64,000 nucleotides of DNA from Epiperipatus broadwayi. Taxonomy: Eukaryota > Onychophora > Udeonychophora > Euonychophora > Peripatidae. Below, one piece after another: positions 36,046-46,181 of this stretch (the first letter of the stretch is position 1; the number at the start of each line of letters is the position of its first letter). The stretch is taken from positions 5,255,092 to 5,319,091 of the forward strand of contig JAQFVV010000020.1 of NCBI GenBank assembly GCA_028023455.1. Direction: 5' to 3'. A program made the position numbers and the translations under genes. A model generated the notes under the pieces. It ran no database searches, was not told where the DNA came from, and was given only the letters and a program-made list of their open reading frames with translations.

Positions 36046-36745
36046 TCAAATATAAACCAGGACTAATTGTATACACGTATAGGAGCTTATAATCTGCCCA
36101 ACAGATGAGTATTGATTCTGCATGAAATACATACAGTGATCATATATTTTTCGCATGTGTGTGGTCATGTATGTTGATTGCTTGAGATGGAGTAGAGCAG
36201 GGGTGTCCAACAAATCGATCGTGATCCACCGGTCGATCGCAAAGCCATTTTTGGTCGATCGCGAGACCAATCTGGCAAGAGCGGTCGGGTAACGAGTGAA
36301 GCAAATTAAGTCAAGATTTTCAAGTTTTTTTGTTATTTTTGTTTTTCTAATTTTTTTTTCAATTCTAAATAGGTGAAGACCACTAAGTCGTATCATTACT
36401 GAAAATAATATTTTTAATCTTGATTTAATGTAGCTAATTTGAACTAATAAATATTGTTAATAATTACTCATGTTGCTTTAATTCCCCCGACATGTGTTTT
36501 TTGGCTGGTTATGTAATTGTTATTTTTTTACTAGGTAGATATATAAAAATAGTATGTATTTCACACCTCCCTCCACTTAGACTACGCCTATGACAACAAG
36601 TCGATCGCCTATGACAATGAGTCGATCGCAACATATTTTAAAAATAAAAAGTAGATCTTATGAGCACAAAAGTTGGCCACCCCTGGAGTAGAGGACGAAT
36701 AGACTGAAAGATCCTGGGTTCAAATCCCTCTACTTACAAAAAACA
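36046..36745 (+). mobile_element. B-related element split by a hAT MITE
   Basis: 36086-36145 resembles the family B ribozyme region on the plus strand (cccaacagatgag, catgaaatacata), with core CAGAUGA, so one base off. After the MITE, 36694-36745 continues and contains gggttcaaatccc, a tRNA-type B box. The piece ataaaccaggactaatt also occurs at 54917. Confidence 0.6.
36198..36685. mobile_element. hAT MITE with 8-bp target duplication
   Basis: Terminal inverted repeats caggggtgtccaa and ttggccacccctg flank 488 bases. The 8-base duplication gagtagag lies at 36190-36197 and 36686-36693. These features define the hAT superfamily. The interior is rich in gatcg words and has no transposase. The open frame at 36046-36396 runs across this insertion and is not a gene. 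Confidence 0.92.
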
Positions 36746-36999
36746 TTTTGTAGAACTTCTTGTAAATATATAGAGCACAAAACAATGAAAAATATCTTAA
36801 TAGATAAATAAGATTAAGTATTGAATATTAAACACAAATCAAAATCAACTTAATTACAAATTATGTATATTGAATATATACATATAATCATAAATTATGT
36901 AGAACTATTTATATTAGAAATGATCAATTCATGCATAATTTTTTCATGCATGAGTAAAGCTGTGCCATGCAACTTTTGGGATACAATTTTTTTATTTTT
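36746..36999. other. AT-rich spacer
   Basis: No supported feature. Confidence 0.5.
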
Positions 37000-37650
37000 T
37001 ATAAGATATATTAATATACATATACATAAATAATAATATTATAATTCGATGTCTGTACTTTTTCAAAGCAATAAATGTAATTATATAAATATTTATAAAT
37101 ACAGTAATAAGATATATTTTAAATTTTTTTATCCACTTAGTAGTAATTTCAACTATCCTTGTAGTCTTTGTCAATTAAAACTTTGAAAGGCTAACCTTCC
37201 CACAATTCTGTGATCTTAACGTTTGCTGCCTGCCTGTTAATTAAGTCGTGTTTGTATTTGTATATTAGCATAGCTTCTTTTATTTTTCTTTTGTTGTCAT
37301 TTTTTTCAATTTGCAATATTTTAATGTTGTTGTAATTGAAGTTAAAGCCATAAATACATGAATTATTATGGTCGTGAAAAATGGATGCTGAAACATTATT
37401 ATTTACTTTCCAATTTTGATTCAATTTCTGAACTCTTTTTAACAACACCAATGTACATCTTGATTCACCTATATATCTACGACTACACCTACATATCCAT
37501 TTATAAATGATACAATTTTTATTTATAAATGAGGTTTTATTTTTAGAATTATTTATTAATTTTTTTAATGTAGGAGGTGTGTAAAATGCAATATCACATA
37601 TACCTTTATAAATCTTCCTTATAAAATTTACTTGATCATTCGAAATGTAT
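37000..37650 (-). pseudogene. Penelope-like element 3' end, GIY-YIG endonuclease domain
   Basis: The minus-strand frame within 37191-37700 encodes the C-terminal GIY-YIG nuclease domain typical of Penelope-like retroelements, which pair a telomerase-like RT with this endonuclease. Visible motifs are IYKWICRCSRRYIGES, then KRKIKEAMLIYKYKHDLINR near the end; the Glu of IKEA fits the catalytic Glu. The catalytic Arg segment after YIGES is damaged (a short deletion relative to the plus-strand partner, which reads EKRTKDHL). No RT part is present: the copy is 5'-truncated. The first ~14 residues of the open frame (up to about 37656) are antisense to the partner copy and do not belong to the protein. 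The 3' flank holds a hammerhead-like motif. Confidence 0.85.
37136..37182 (-). ncRNA. hammerhead-like motif of the Penelope 3' region
   Basis: Minus strand: UUAAUUGACAA, A, GACUACAAGGAUAGUU, GAAAUUACUA, CUAAGUGG. Layout matches 38027-38072 but the core is more decayed. Confidence 0.4.
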
Positions 37651-38150
37651 AGTAATATAAAAATTGTATCATTTATAAATGGATATGTAGGTGTGATCAT
37701 TGATATATAGATGAATCAAGATGTATGTTGGAAAAAAGAACTAAAGATCACTTGCTGTTGTTAAAAAGAGTTCAGAAATCGAATCAAAATTGCAAAGTAG
37801 ATAATAATGTTTCAGCATCCATTTTTCATGACCATAATATATTATTCATGTATTTATGGTTTTAATTTCAATTACAACACTGTTAAAATATTGCAAATTA
37901 AAAAAATAACAACAAAAAATAAATAAAAGAAGCTATGCTAATATACAAATACAAACATGACTTATTTAACAGAAGGGCAGCGAATGTTAAGATCACAGAA
38001 TTGTGGAAAGGTTACCCTTTCAAAGTGTTAGTTGATAAAGACTACAGGGACAGTCGAAAGTGATACTAAGTAGATAAATTTTTTTAAATATATTTGATTA
38101 CTGTATTTATAAATATTCAATTATATAATTACACATATATATATATATAT
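37651..38150 (+). pseudogene. Penelope-like 3' end, head-to-head partner
   Basis: Plus-strand copy of the same 3' end, starting inside the codons for IYKWICRC and diverging leftward from the minus copy. Readable pieces include ESRCMLEKRTKDHLLLLKRV and later the LINR/ITELW region in DNA form. Several stops and frameshifts are present. Together with 37000-37650 it makes an inverted pair of about 1.1 kb joined near 37650. Confidence 0.8.
38027..38072 (+). ncRNA. hammerhead-like motif of the Penelope 3' region
   Basis: Plus strand: UUAG, UUGAUAA (from CUGAUGA by two changes), A, GACU...AGUC stem II with loop ACAGGGAC region, GAAAG, UGAUA, CUAA. Stem I UUAG/CUAA pairs fully and AUA can be the cleavage triplet. 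Hammerheads are known in Penelope-like elements. Confidence 0.5.
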
Positions 38151-38680
38151 AAGTAATTATAATAATATACTACTAGAAAAAATTTAAAAATTAAATATAA
38201 AATATTTTTGCTCTTACCAAACTTTTAATGATTGACGTTACAGATGAAAAGAATTTTATAAAGAAGAACAAAGTATAACTCATCAATGTAAGAACATCAA
38301 TTACAAAATGAAATGTAAAAACTATTATGAACTTATTCTGGATTAGTCACCTCAAAATCAGACAACATGTTAAACATGTATTTACAAAATAAATAAGATA
38401 CAAAAATCTTTTTTTTTTTACTTTGATTCACTGATTTTGACTTTTTTCTTATATACTTTTTAATTTGAATACTGATAAAAATTGTTTTTGATTACAGTAT
38501 TACTTTGCAATCTGTAGACATATTTTTATTTTTGTTATCATAGTTCCATAATGTAACATATTTAGTGTATGTGCTATCATGTAAATTTATTTGCTTCCAT
38601 ATATCACATTCTTTTATAAGCAGTAATCCATTCACACTGCTTCAAAACCATATATTATAAATTTGAATGATAAATGGATA
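38151..38680. other. AT-rich spacer
   Basis: No supported feature. Confidence 0.5.
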
Positions 38681-38730
38681 CTCATTTCCAGGCTAGTTTC
38701 TGGCTATTGACCATCTTCAGTGAGATGCAA
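38681..38730 (-). ncRNA. hammerhead-like motif, isolated
   Basis: Minus strand: CAUCUCA, CUGAAGA, stem II UGGU/GCCA with four pairs and loop CAAUA, GAAAC, UA, GCC, UGGAAAUG. Core is intact; the cleavage triplet reads GCC instead of GUC and stem I has mismatches. Same lineage as the M1 and 2096-2144 motifs. Confidence 0.5.
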
Positions 38731-38828
38731 GATTGGATTTATAATGCAGTCATAATATTTAACTTCATTATATTGTCAAATTAATAATCTAAAATTCATA
38801 ACCCATAATGTTTGCTTATATATATATA

Positions 38829-41665
38829 CATCATTATCATCAACCATTATCAATCCACTGCAGTATGAAGATCTCTCCAAGTCCAATCTATCTTCTCCAA
38901 TCTTTAGCTTCTTTTTTTCACATCACCTCTACACACTCTTATTTCATCCATCTATATCACATGTGGTCTCTTTCTGGGTCTTTTACAATCTCTTTGGAAT
39001 CCATTTCAAGATTTCAATTGTCTATCTATTATTATCTCTTCTAGCAATATGTCCAGCCTAACTCCAATCTTTTAATTTTTTCAATGAGGTCAGTAATACC
39101 GGTTTGTTCTCTTATCCATATATTATGTCTTCCATTTCTTCTTGTTACCCCCAACATGCATCTCTCCATATTCTTTGAGTGATCTGAAGTCTCTGTATTG
39201 CTTTTCTATTAAGTGTCCAAGTCTCAGATCCATAAGTAAGAACTGGTAAAACACATTTATTAAAAACTGTCCTTTTCAAACACATAGGCATATTTCCTTT
39301 TAGTATCAAATTATTTCTACCAAAAGCACTCCAACCAAGTTTAATTCTATGATTAATTTCAGCCATTATGTTTCTATCTGTATTAATAATCTGACCAAGG
39401 TATTTGTAACTGTTAACTTCCTTTTAACTTATCATAATCAATCTTTATTTTCATATTTTGAGAAAATCCATTAAACATTACTTTAGTCTTTTTAACATTT
39501 ATCTTTAATCCTACTTTCATCTGATAACTCCTGCAACATTTTATGTAGCTCTAAAGCATTATTTGCAAAAATAACTATATCATCTGCAAAATCTAAATGA
39601 CTTAAATAATCACCATTTACTTTCACTCCTTTGGCTTTCCATTTTAATCCACAAAATACTTTTTGCAGCACTGCTGTAAAAAGTTTTGGAGATATGGAGT
39701 AACCCAGTCTTACACCCTTCTCAATGTTGACTTTCCCAGTATCATTATGTAATTTAATTGTTGCTGTTGCATTTTTATAAATATTCTTTAAAATATGACA
39801 ATATCCTGGATCTATACCTTGATGATCCAATGCTTTAATCACTGAAGAAATGTTTATAGAATCAAATGCCTTTTCATAATCTACAAATCCAAAACATAAT
39901 GGCAACTCATATTCACTTGTTCTTTCTATAACTTCTCTCAATACCTGGATATGATCTACTGTACTAAAACCACTTTTAAATCCAGTTTATTCTCTTGGTT
40001 GGTGGAAATCCAATGTTCTCCGTAGACGAGTTGTAATTATCTTGGGTAAAAATTTTGTATAAAACTAATAAGAGGCTGATAGGTCTGTAATTTCTAATAT
40101 CTTCTTTATCACCTTTTTTAAATATTAATATTACTACTGCATTCTTCCAATTATCTTGTACATCTTTATCATTTGGACATTTGGTATATAACTTTGCTAA
40201 AAAAAAATCCGTTTCTTCACCTACTTCTTTTAATATATCAATTATAATTCCATTATTACCTGGAGCCTTTCCTTTCTTCAAACATTTAATTGCATGTCTC
40301 ACTTCTTCATTTAAAATTCTCGGCAATTCGGAAGATGTAATATTTATAAAAGGTACTTGTTCTTTATTACTATATAATTCTTGGTAAAAGTCTTCTATCC
40401 ATTTCATGATGTCATCTTTCTTTTTAGTAGTAATTCCATCTTTTTTTCTTATTGCAGATATAAATTTCCTATCAATACCAAAATGCTGTTTTATACTCTT
40501 AAGACTTTTATTCTCTTCTACAACTTTCCTTGCTAGTTCATAGTTATACTTCCTTATATTATTTTCAACACTTTCCCACACCATTTTACAAAATTCAAGA
40601 TATTCAATCCTTTTTAATGCATCATTTTTGTATATCTTCATATTCTTTCTTTTCTTCATAAATTCTCTAGTTTCAAGGCCAATTGATTCTTTTTTCTACC
40701 AGCTATCTTAGTTGCAGTTTTTAAAAGTGTATCAGTTATTTTTATATTAATTTCATTCAAATCTGAATCACGTTCAAAATTTACTAATACTTGAAACCAA
40801 TTTGTAAGTTCTAATTTAAATTCATTAGAATGTTTCTGAAGATTAGGAATATCAACTGTAAATATTGTTTTTCTTAATAATTTTTGTCTCTCTAGTTTTG
40901 CATTAACACATATCCACATCTTACTAGTCGATGATCACTTTCTGTGTTAAATTTATTAAGAACATTACAATCTTGAAATATATATTTTCCGTTAGCCAAA
41001 ATATAATCCAATCCTGCTGTACTTTCATTTGGAGGCTTCCATGTCCATTTCCTTTTAACATTTTTCTCAAAAAAAGAATTCATAATATAAAGTTTTTCTT
41101 TTTTTGCAAACTCCACAAGTCTATGTCCTCTCTCATTTCTATTACCATAACCAAAATTACCTGCAACACTTTTATCTTTCATTTGTTTACTAATTCTAGC
41201 ATTAAAGTCTCCCATAACAATTTTAAAATGTTGTTTACTCTGATCAAATGCCTTTTGTACATCCATATAAAAATCTTCTACTACTTCATCACTATGAGAA
41301 CTTGTTGGGGCATAAACCTGAATTATCTGCATTTGGTATCTGCTATTAAGTTGTATAACTAATCTTGCCACTCTGTCCGATACACCATCAATCTCCACAA
41401 TGTTGTTCTTCCACTTTTTGTTTATAATGAATCATACTCCACTAGTATTTCCAATATTTGTGCCTTTATAATAGAATATATGTCAACTTTTTAAATCAAT
41501 TGTCTCTTCACCTTTTCTTCTATCTTCACAAAGTCCAATAATGTCCCATTTAATATAAGACAGTTCTTCTTCTAATTTTTGCAATCTTCCTTCACCTGAA
41601 AGTGATCTGCAGTTGTAAATACCTAAATAAAAAGTTGTCACACACATACAGGGTCTTCTCCATTG
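38829..41665 (-). pseudogene. nearly full-length RTE-type LINE copy, broken
   Basis: The minus strand is collinear with the intact 985-residue RTE at 50495-53452 over nearly its whole length, from the EN start (near 41640) to the (TGA)n tail (near 38829). It is broken into about six frames: 41483-41698 and 40892-41398 (AP endonuclease, with VMGDFNARIS), 40656-40919, 39976-40659 (start of RT, NYRPISLL), 39492-39941 (RT with DYEKAFDSI and LDFADDIVIF), 39145-39366 and the C-terminus. The FADD active site is kept but frameshifts and stops make it inactive as a whole. Protein pieces are very similar to the intact copy, so divergence is recent. Confidence 0.92.
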
Positions 41666-41699
41666 TTTATAAACCATTGATTCTAAAAAAAAAGGCAAT

Positions 41700-42497
41700 G
41701 TACACTAAATATTAAAAAAAAAAAGGAAATTAAATTCACTGAATTATAAAATATTAACTCTTCAGGATTAAAACCTCAATCCATTAATATCCAATAATAT
41801 GAAACATTAGAATAAAACAGAAAGATTATTAGAATACATTTTTGGAAAATTAGAATATTAATCAATGAATTACAAAAGATGGTAAATTTATTGTAAGAAA
41901 TGAACAAGAAAAAGTTGAATATTGAGGATTCTGTGAAACAAATTAAATTGACTGTGATGAAGGTATTGTTTTAGTTCCATGTATAAAATGATTTTATATG
42001 AAGCAGTCCAGAAAAAGGAAGATTAATTGTGGTAAGACTAAAAAAGCTTTTCACTCTGATAAATATATTAACATAAATAATATGTAGTCTAATTGAAATA
42101 TTCAAATAAAATATGTAACTTGCTCAAAAAAATTACGTAATGCTGTAATGAAGATGTTGTATTTGTAATGATGTGATTAATAAAATGATTTTAAAAGTTG
42201 AAAAGTTGTGATTTCTATAGAGAGTATAAATATGTAGAGAAAGCATGCTGGTGATTGGGGCATAAAACAGATAAAACTGAAAGAGGATACCTAGGAAAAA
42301 AATATAGAGAAATAAAGAAACTACAAAAAAGATAGGTTTAGTTTAATTTGTAATAAAATAAAACAACACCGAGTTCCAAAATTGAATGGGATTGAAGATA
42401 AGAAAGTTAAAATAACAGTAAAATAGATGATGCAATGAAATGAATTTATCAGTGATTTTTATAATAATGTGATTTATATAATTATTTTATTTAAAAA
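41700..42497. other. AT-rich spacer, no gene seen
   Basis: No supported feature. Confidence 0.55.
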
Positions 42498-42507
42498 AGA
42501 AATTCAC

Positions 42508-42606
42508 ATCAAGCGTTGGTGGCCTTGTGGTTAGCATAGCTGTCTTCGAAGCTGGCCTGGGTTCGCTTCCCGGTCAATACCTTGACATATGAAAAAAAGA
42601 AAAAAG
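42508..42606 (+). mobile_element. tRNA-Gly-derived SINE with 12-bp target duplication
   Basis: Reads tcaagcgttggtggcc, gtggttagcatagctg, gggttcgcttcccggtc, ttgacatatg and an A-rich tail. Duplication aaagaaattcac on both sides (ending 42507 and 42618). Confidence 0.92.
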
Positions 42607-42618
42607 AAAGAAATTCAC

Positions 42619-43378
42619 GCAGAAAAAAGAAAAAATAAGTTGTATAATGAGAATGAAGTGGTAAATTCGATATCTCATATAAAAGCATAAAACATAAGAA
42701 ATTAATTATGTTTTAATTAAATTATTAAAGGCTATGATTTGCGTAGTTTAATGCAGTGGAAGATTAAGGTTTATGAACTTCTTATGAATTCCTCAACAAT
42801 TTCATTATTTTTATTAAATACTATGAAAAAAAAGTTTTAGACAATTGTTTGATAGTTTGAAATGCTATTTATGCAACCAGAGTTAATTTTTTGCAACAAC
42901 TATTATACCAAGAATGAATAAGATTAGAATATTGGAATAATTAGCTAGTTTCTTAGATGGCTAAAGTGCTATTGTTCATCCTGAATAGATAGATGGATTT
43001 TAAATAAATTAGAAATGTTTCGGTATGAAAAACAATTTGTAATTTAAGAAGAATTGAAAAAAAGGTTACTATTTGTTTATTGATTCTTAAAAAGTTAACT
43101 GATATAATGAATTGGTTATTTTGTTGGTTGTATTAAAAATAAAGAGGGGAATAGAACAAGTATTTGAAAAATAAAGTCAGAAAGATACGATAAATATGAT
43201 TAGATTTGTTATATACACTTGTGAAAATTAACGATAATTGATGATCATGAATAATATACTTTAAATATTATTTAGATTTGAATACACATTTATATAAAAA
43301 CAAACAAATATATGCGTTAAATTAATCAAAATTTAAAATCAATTGAAAATTTAATTTACTTAGTTAAAATTTTATTAT
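42619..43378. other. AT-rich spacer, no gene seen
   Basis: No supported feature. Confidence 0.55.
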
Positions 43379-44097
43379 AAATATATAAATTCAACATTAC
43401 TTCTTTTTCTTTTTAAAACTTGTTTTATTCCAAACTATAATTTTATTTCTCTTCCATACAACGTTTCAACTACATTCTGTATTCATTACCAAGTTTCCTT
43501 TAAAAAATAATAATAATAATAAAAATAATAACACAAATAAATAAAATATTAATACATTCCAAATATATAATATTCAAATAAAACCACAATATTATTATCA
43601 TCTACAAATACAATTATTTACCTCCTTCCTTATCTTTAATTATTTCTTTTAAAATACCTTTATAATTTAATACTCTTCTTATATAAATTTACTATCTATT
43701 CTCTAAATCTTTACCCATTAACATTCTTTTTATATTCCTCCCCCCTTTTTTATATATATTATTCCTATATTATCTTATTTTTTATCTTTATTTATTAACA
43801 TTCTATTTAATACTGGTTTATACTGATCTCTATATACATCCTCTTTTTTTATTCTCTCTTTAATATTTTTAACGCATTCCAATGGCCTTATATCAAAATT
43901 TTCATGCTTAAATTCCTTTTTATGAATATATATAGCAGATTTTTTATCATATAAATGCTGCCTTAATCTAGTTTTTAATTTATTCTTACTTGTTCCTATA
44001 TAAGTCATATTTACATTACTTTTATCACAGTCCATACATTTAATGTTGAATTTATATATTTATTATCATGGAGCTATAATTTAAAAAGAAAAAGAAG
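43379..44097 (-). pseudogene. Penelope-like element 3' end, second family, GIY-YIG domain
   Basis: The minus-strand frame 43775-44035 (86 residues; the homology extends a little upstream through FNIKCMDC) has MTYIGTSKNKLKTRLRQHL, a GIY-YIG core with its Arg and His, and ends ERIKKEDVYRDQYKPVLNRM, which fits the Glu-containing last helix. The tail is related to the coding pieces at 62.1-62.3 kb, so these are one family. The RT is absent, so the copy is 5'-truncated. Short blocks ataaatatataaattcaac and cttctttttctttttaaa at the left end recur inverted at 44043-44097. A hammerhead-like motif lies in the 3' flank. Confidence 0.75.
43452..43498 (-). ncRNA. degenerate hammerhead-like motif
   Basis: Minus strand: GUAAUGA, AUACAGAAUGUAGUU, GAAAC, GUU, GUA, UGGAAG. 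Stem III A-U and C-G closes a GUU loop and GUA is a valid triplet, but the core has two changes and stem I is poor. Confidence 0.3.
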
Positions 44098-44339
44098 TGA
44101 AAAGCTATGTGTATAATTATATTTAAAATTTTATTATTGGGAGGGGTTTGGGGGGGGGGGGACAACGGCAAATATAAAGATTGTAATACTGTACTTACTT
44201 TTATTTACGTTAAAGATTTTATAGGAAATATCAATGGAAAAAAAAATCATCTTATATATTAGAGTTTCTCAAACTTTTTTAAAGATGCGGTCACTTTTTT
44301 TGTAATTTTTGAACGGGCTTTCTTTAAGGTTTGGGAATG
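44098..44339. other. spacer with poly-G tract
   Basis: Ten or more G near 44150-44161; no other feature. Confidence 0.5.
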
Positions 44340-44412
44340 TCAAGCATTGGTGGCCTATGGGCTAATGGTTCGCTTCCCGGTTAACGCATATGACATATGC
44401 AAAAAAAAAAAA
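44340..44412 (+). mobile_element. tRNA-derived SINE, internally deleted
   Basis: Reads tcaagcattggtggcc, then ggttcgcttcccggttaacg and tgacatatgc with an A tail; the anticodon region is missing. Imperfect flanking duplications gtttgggaat and gtttggaaat. Confidence 0.85.
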
Positions 44413-44489
44413 GTTTGGAAATATAACATTACATTTTTTTAAAATACGTAAATTAAAATATATCAGGGTCATCTTAATCTTATGAACTT

Positions 44490-44610
44490 TACGATTCTCT
44501 TTTCTTCCTAAACGTAAGCTTGTTTGTTTAAGACCTGTAGAGATCCCTACTATCGCATTTTTACGCGCACATTCTTGGGTTTACAGCCTTAATAAATATT
44601 GATTACAATC
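44490..44610 (-). repeat. dispersed repeat N, copy 2
   Basis: Reverse complement relative of 9630-9745 (gggatctctacaggtctta on the minus strand, then aagcttacg). Confidence 0.6.
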
Positions 44611-46180
44611 TAGAAGAACAAAAAACTCCAAAACTCAGTTTTAAACCCTAAAACGGTGATTACTTTTTCGGCTATCATACGATTATTTTTATAATTTTAA
44701 TTTTTGTTTATTTTTAAGGTTTGTTTTTCCTTTCTTTCATTTATTTATTTCTTTTTTTTCTAATTTACTGTAAAAGCTCATAACATTTCTACATGTTTTC
44801 AAACAATCTCTGTGAGACCATTGCCCCCCCCCCCCCCCCACACCAGCAGTTCGCTGATCACAGGTTGCCGGATTAAAATATTTAAATTTATTGATTACTA
44901 GTTCCTGGTAGGTAGCAGAAAGACTAATTGGTTAAATATATTTTTTCTTTCCTTGCCTAGCAAATCCTTTGTTAAAAATTTAACCGACTTAATAAAGATT
45001 AATTTAAAAAAAAAAGGTTTTTTTTTTGTTATTTTTATTTCGTGTAATGTTAAATGGTTAATGATGGAACAGATTATTAAAAAAAAAAAACAATCTTTAA
45101 AATCTGAAAAGATTACTCAATTTTACTCCAGTTAGGATTTAAACCCCAAATCATGGGCATCAGAATTGAATATGATAATTATCGCAACACGAAGTTTAGT
45201 CATAATATCTCTAAACAGATGATTTTCTAAAGTACATAATGTCTGCATTAGAGAAAGAGAATGATCCCATATCGAATATATAATCTACATTAGTATAGTT
45301 TTTTATATAACTATTATTGATTTTCTTTTACGTAATTAGATGGCTGTCATTTAGACTCAATAAAAACTATGTCATTATTGTTTTTTTTAGTGAAAATAAA
45401 ATTCTTTAAAATTTTTCCAGTATGGTGATTTTAAGTGGGGGAGGGAAACTGATACAAATATAAATGATTTTTAATTAACTCTTTACTAACTAAGCTTTTT
45501 TAATTTTAGTAAATGTAACAACACATCGATTGCTCTTCATTTGAGAACAAGGATTAGTATTTAGTTTTTAAGAGATCTCTTAACTGCGCAAACGTGTTAA
45601 CTAATATTTTTAGTAATAGATTTTTCAATAGTATGCATAGAGAAAGAGGCTTATAATATACATTTATATAAAAAAGTAAGAAATAGTTTTTAAACATTTG
45701 AAACCATGAAGATTTTTTAAAACCCGTGAAACTATTCAGGTTATATATATGTTGTTGTTTTTTTACCGTTTATTTTAAGAACCCTTCCTCATCCGTTTCT
45801 AATTTCTTCCATGCGCTACCAATATTTGTAGTACACTAGATCATTATTTTAATTAGTCCGAACAATATTTTTATTTTTAAGAAAAAACGAGATTAAATTA
45901 TCAAATATTAAGTTTTAAATTAACTTTATTAGATTTACTATATACATTAGAGATTATTTACAAGTCCTATTGAAACAAACGAGATTTCAAGTAGAAAAAC
46001 AATAAGATAGTTGTTCATATAATTGAGTAATAATTAATATATATCTAATGCATATTAATTAGTATATTCAATAGCCAAGTCACTGGGTTGATATTAATGA
46101 GATCAGATTCCATGAAGCTCCAAAAATATCAGCTGGTGCATGGAATTGATCTCTTGTCTTAATTAATGGTATTTACTTTA
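44611..46180. other. AT-rich spacer, poly-C tract
   Basis: About 15 C at 44825-44839. No gene recognised; the 44953-45135 frame is Lys-rich low complexity. Confidence 0.5.
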
Positions 46181-46181
46181 T

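Noticed and set aside
36046-36396. 116-residue minus-strand open frame
   Set aside because: Runs across a hAT MITE boundary and a repeat, so not a gene.
40931-41362. 143-residue plus-strand frame (and its mirror at 50903-51334 minus)
   Set aside because: Antisense shadows of the RTE endonuclease coding strand in both RTE copies.
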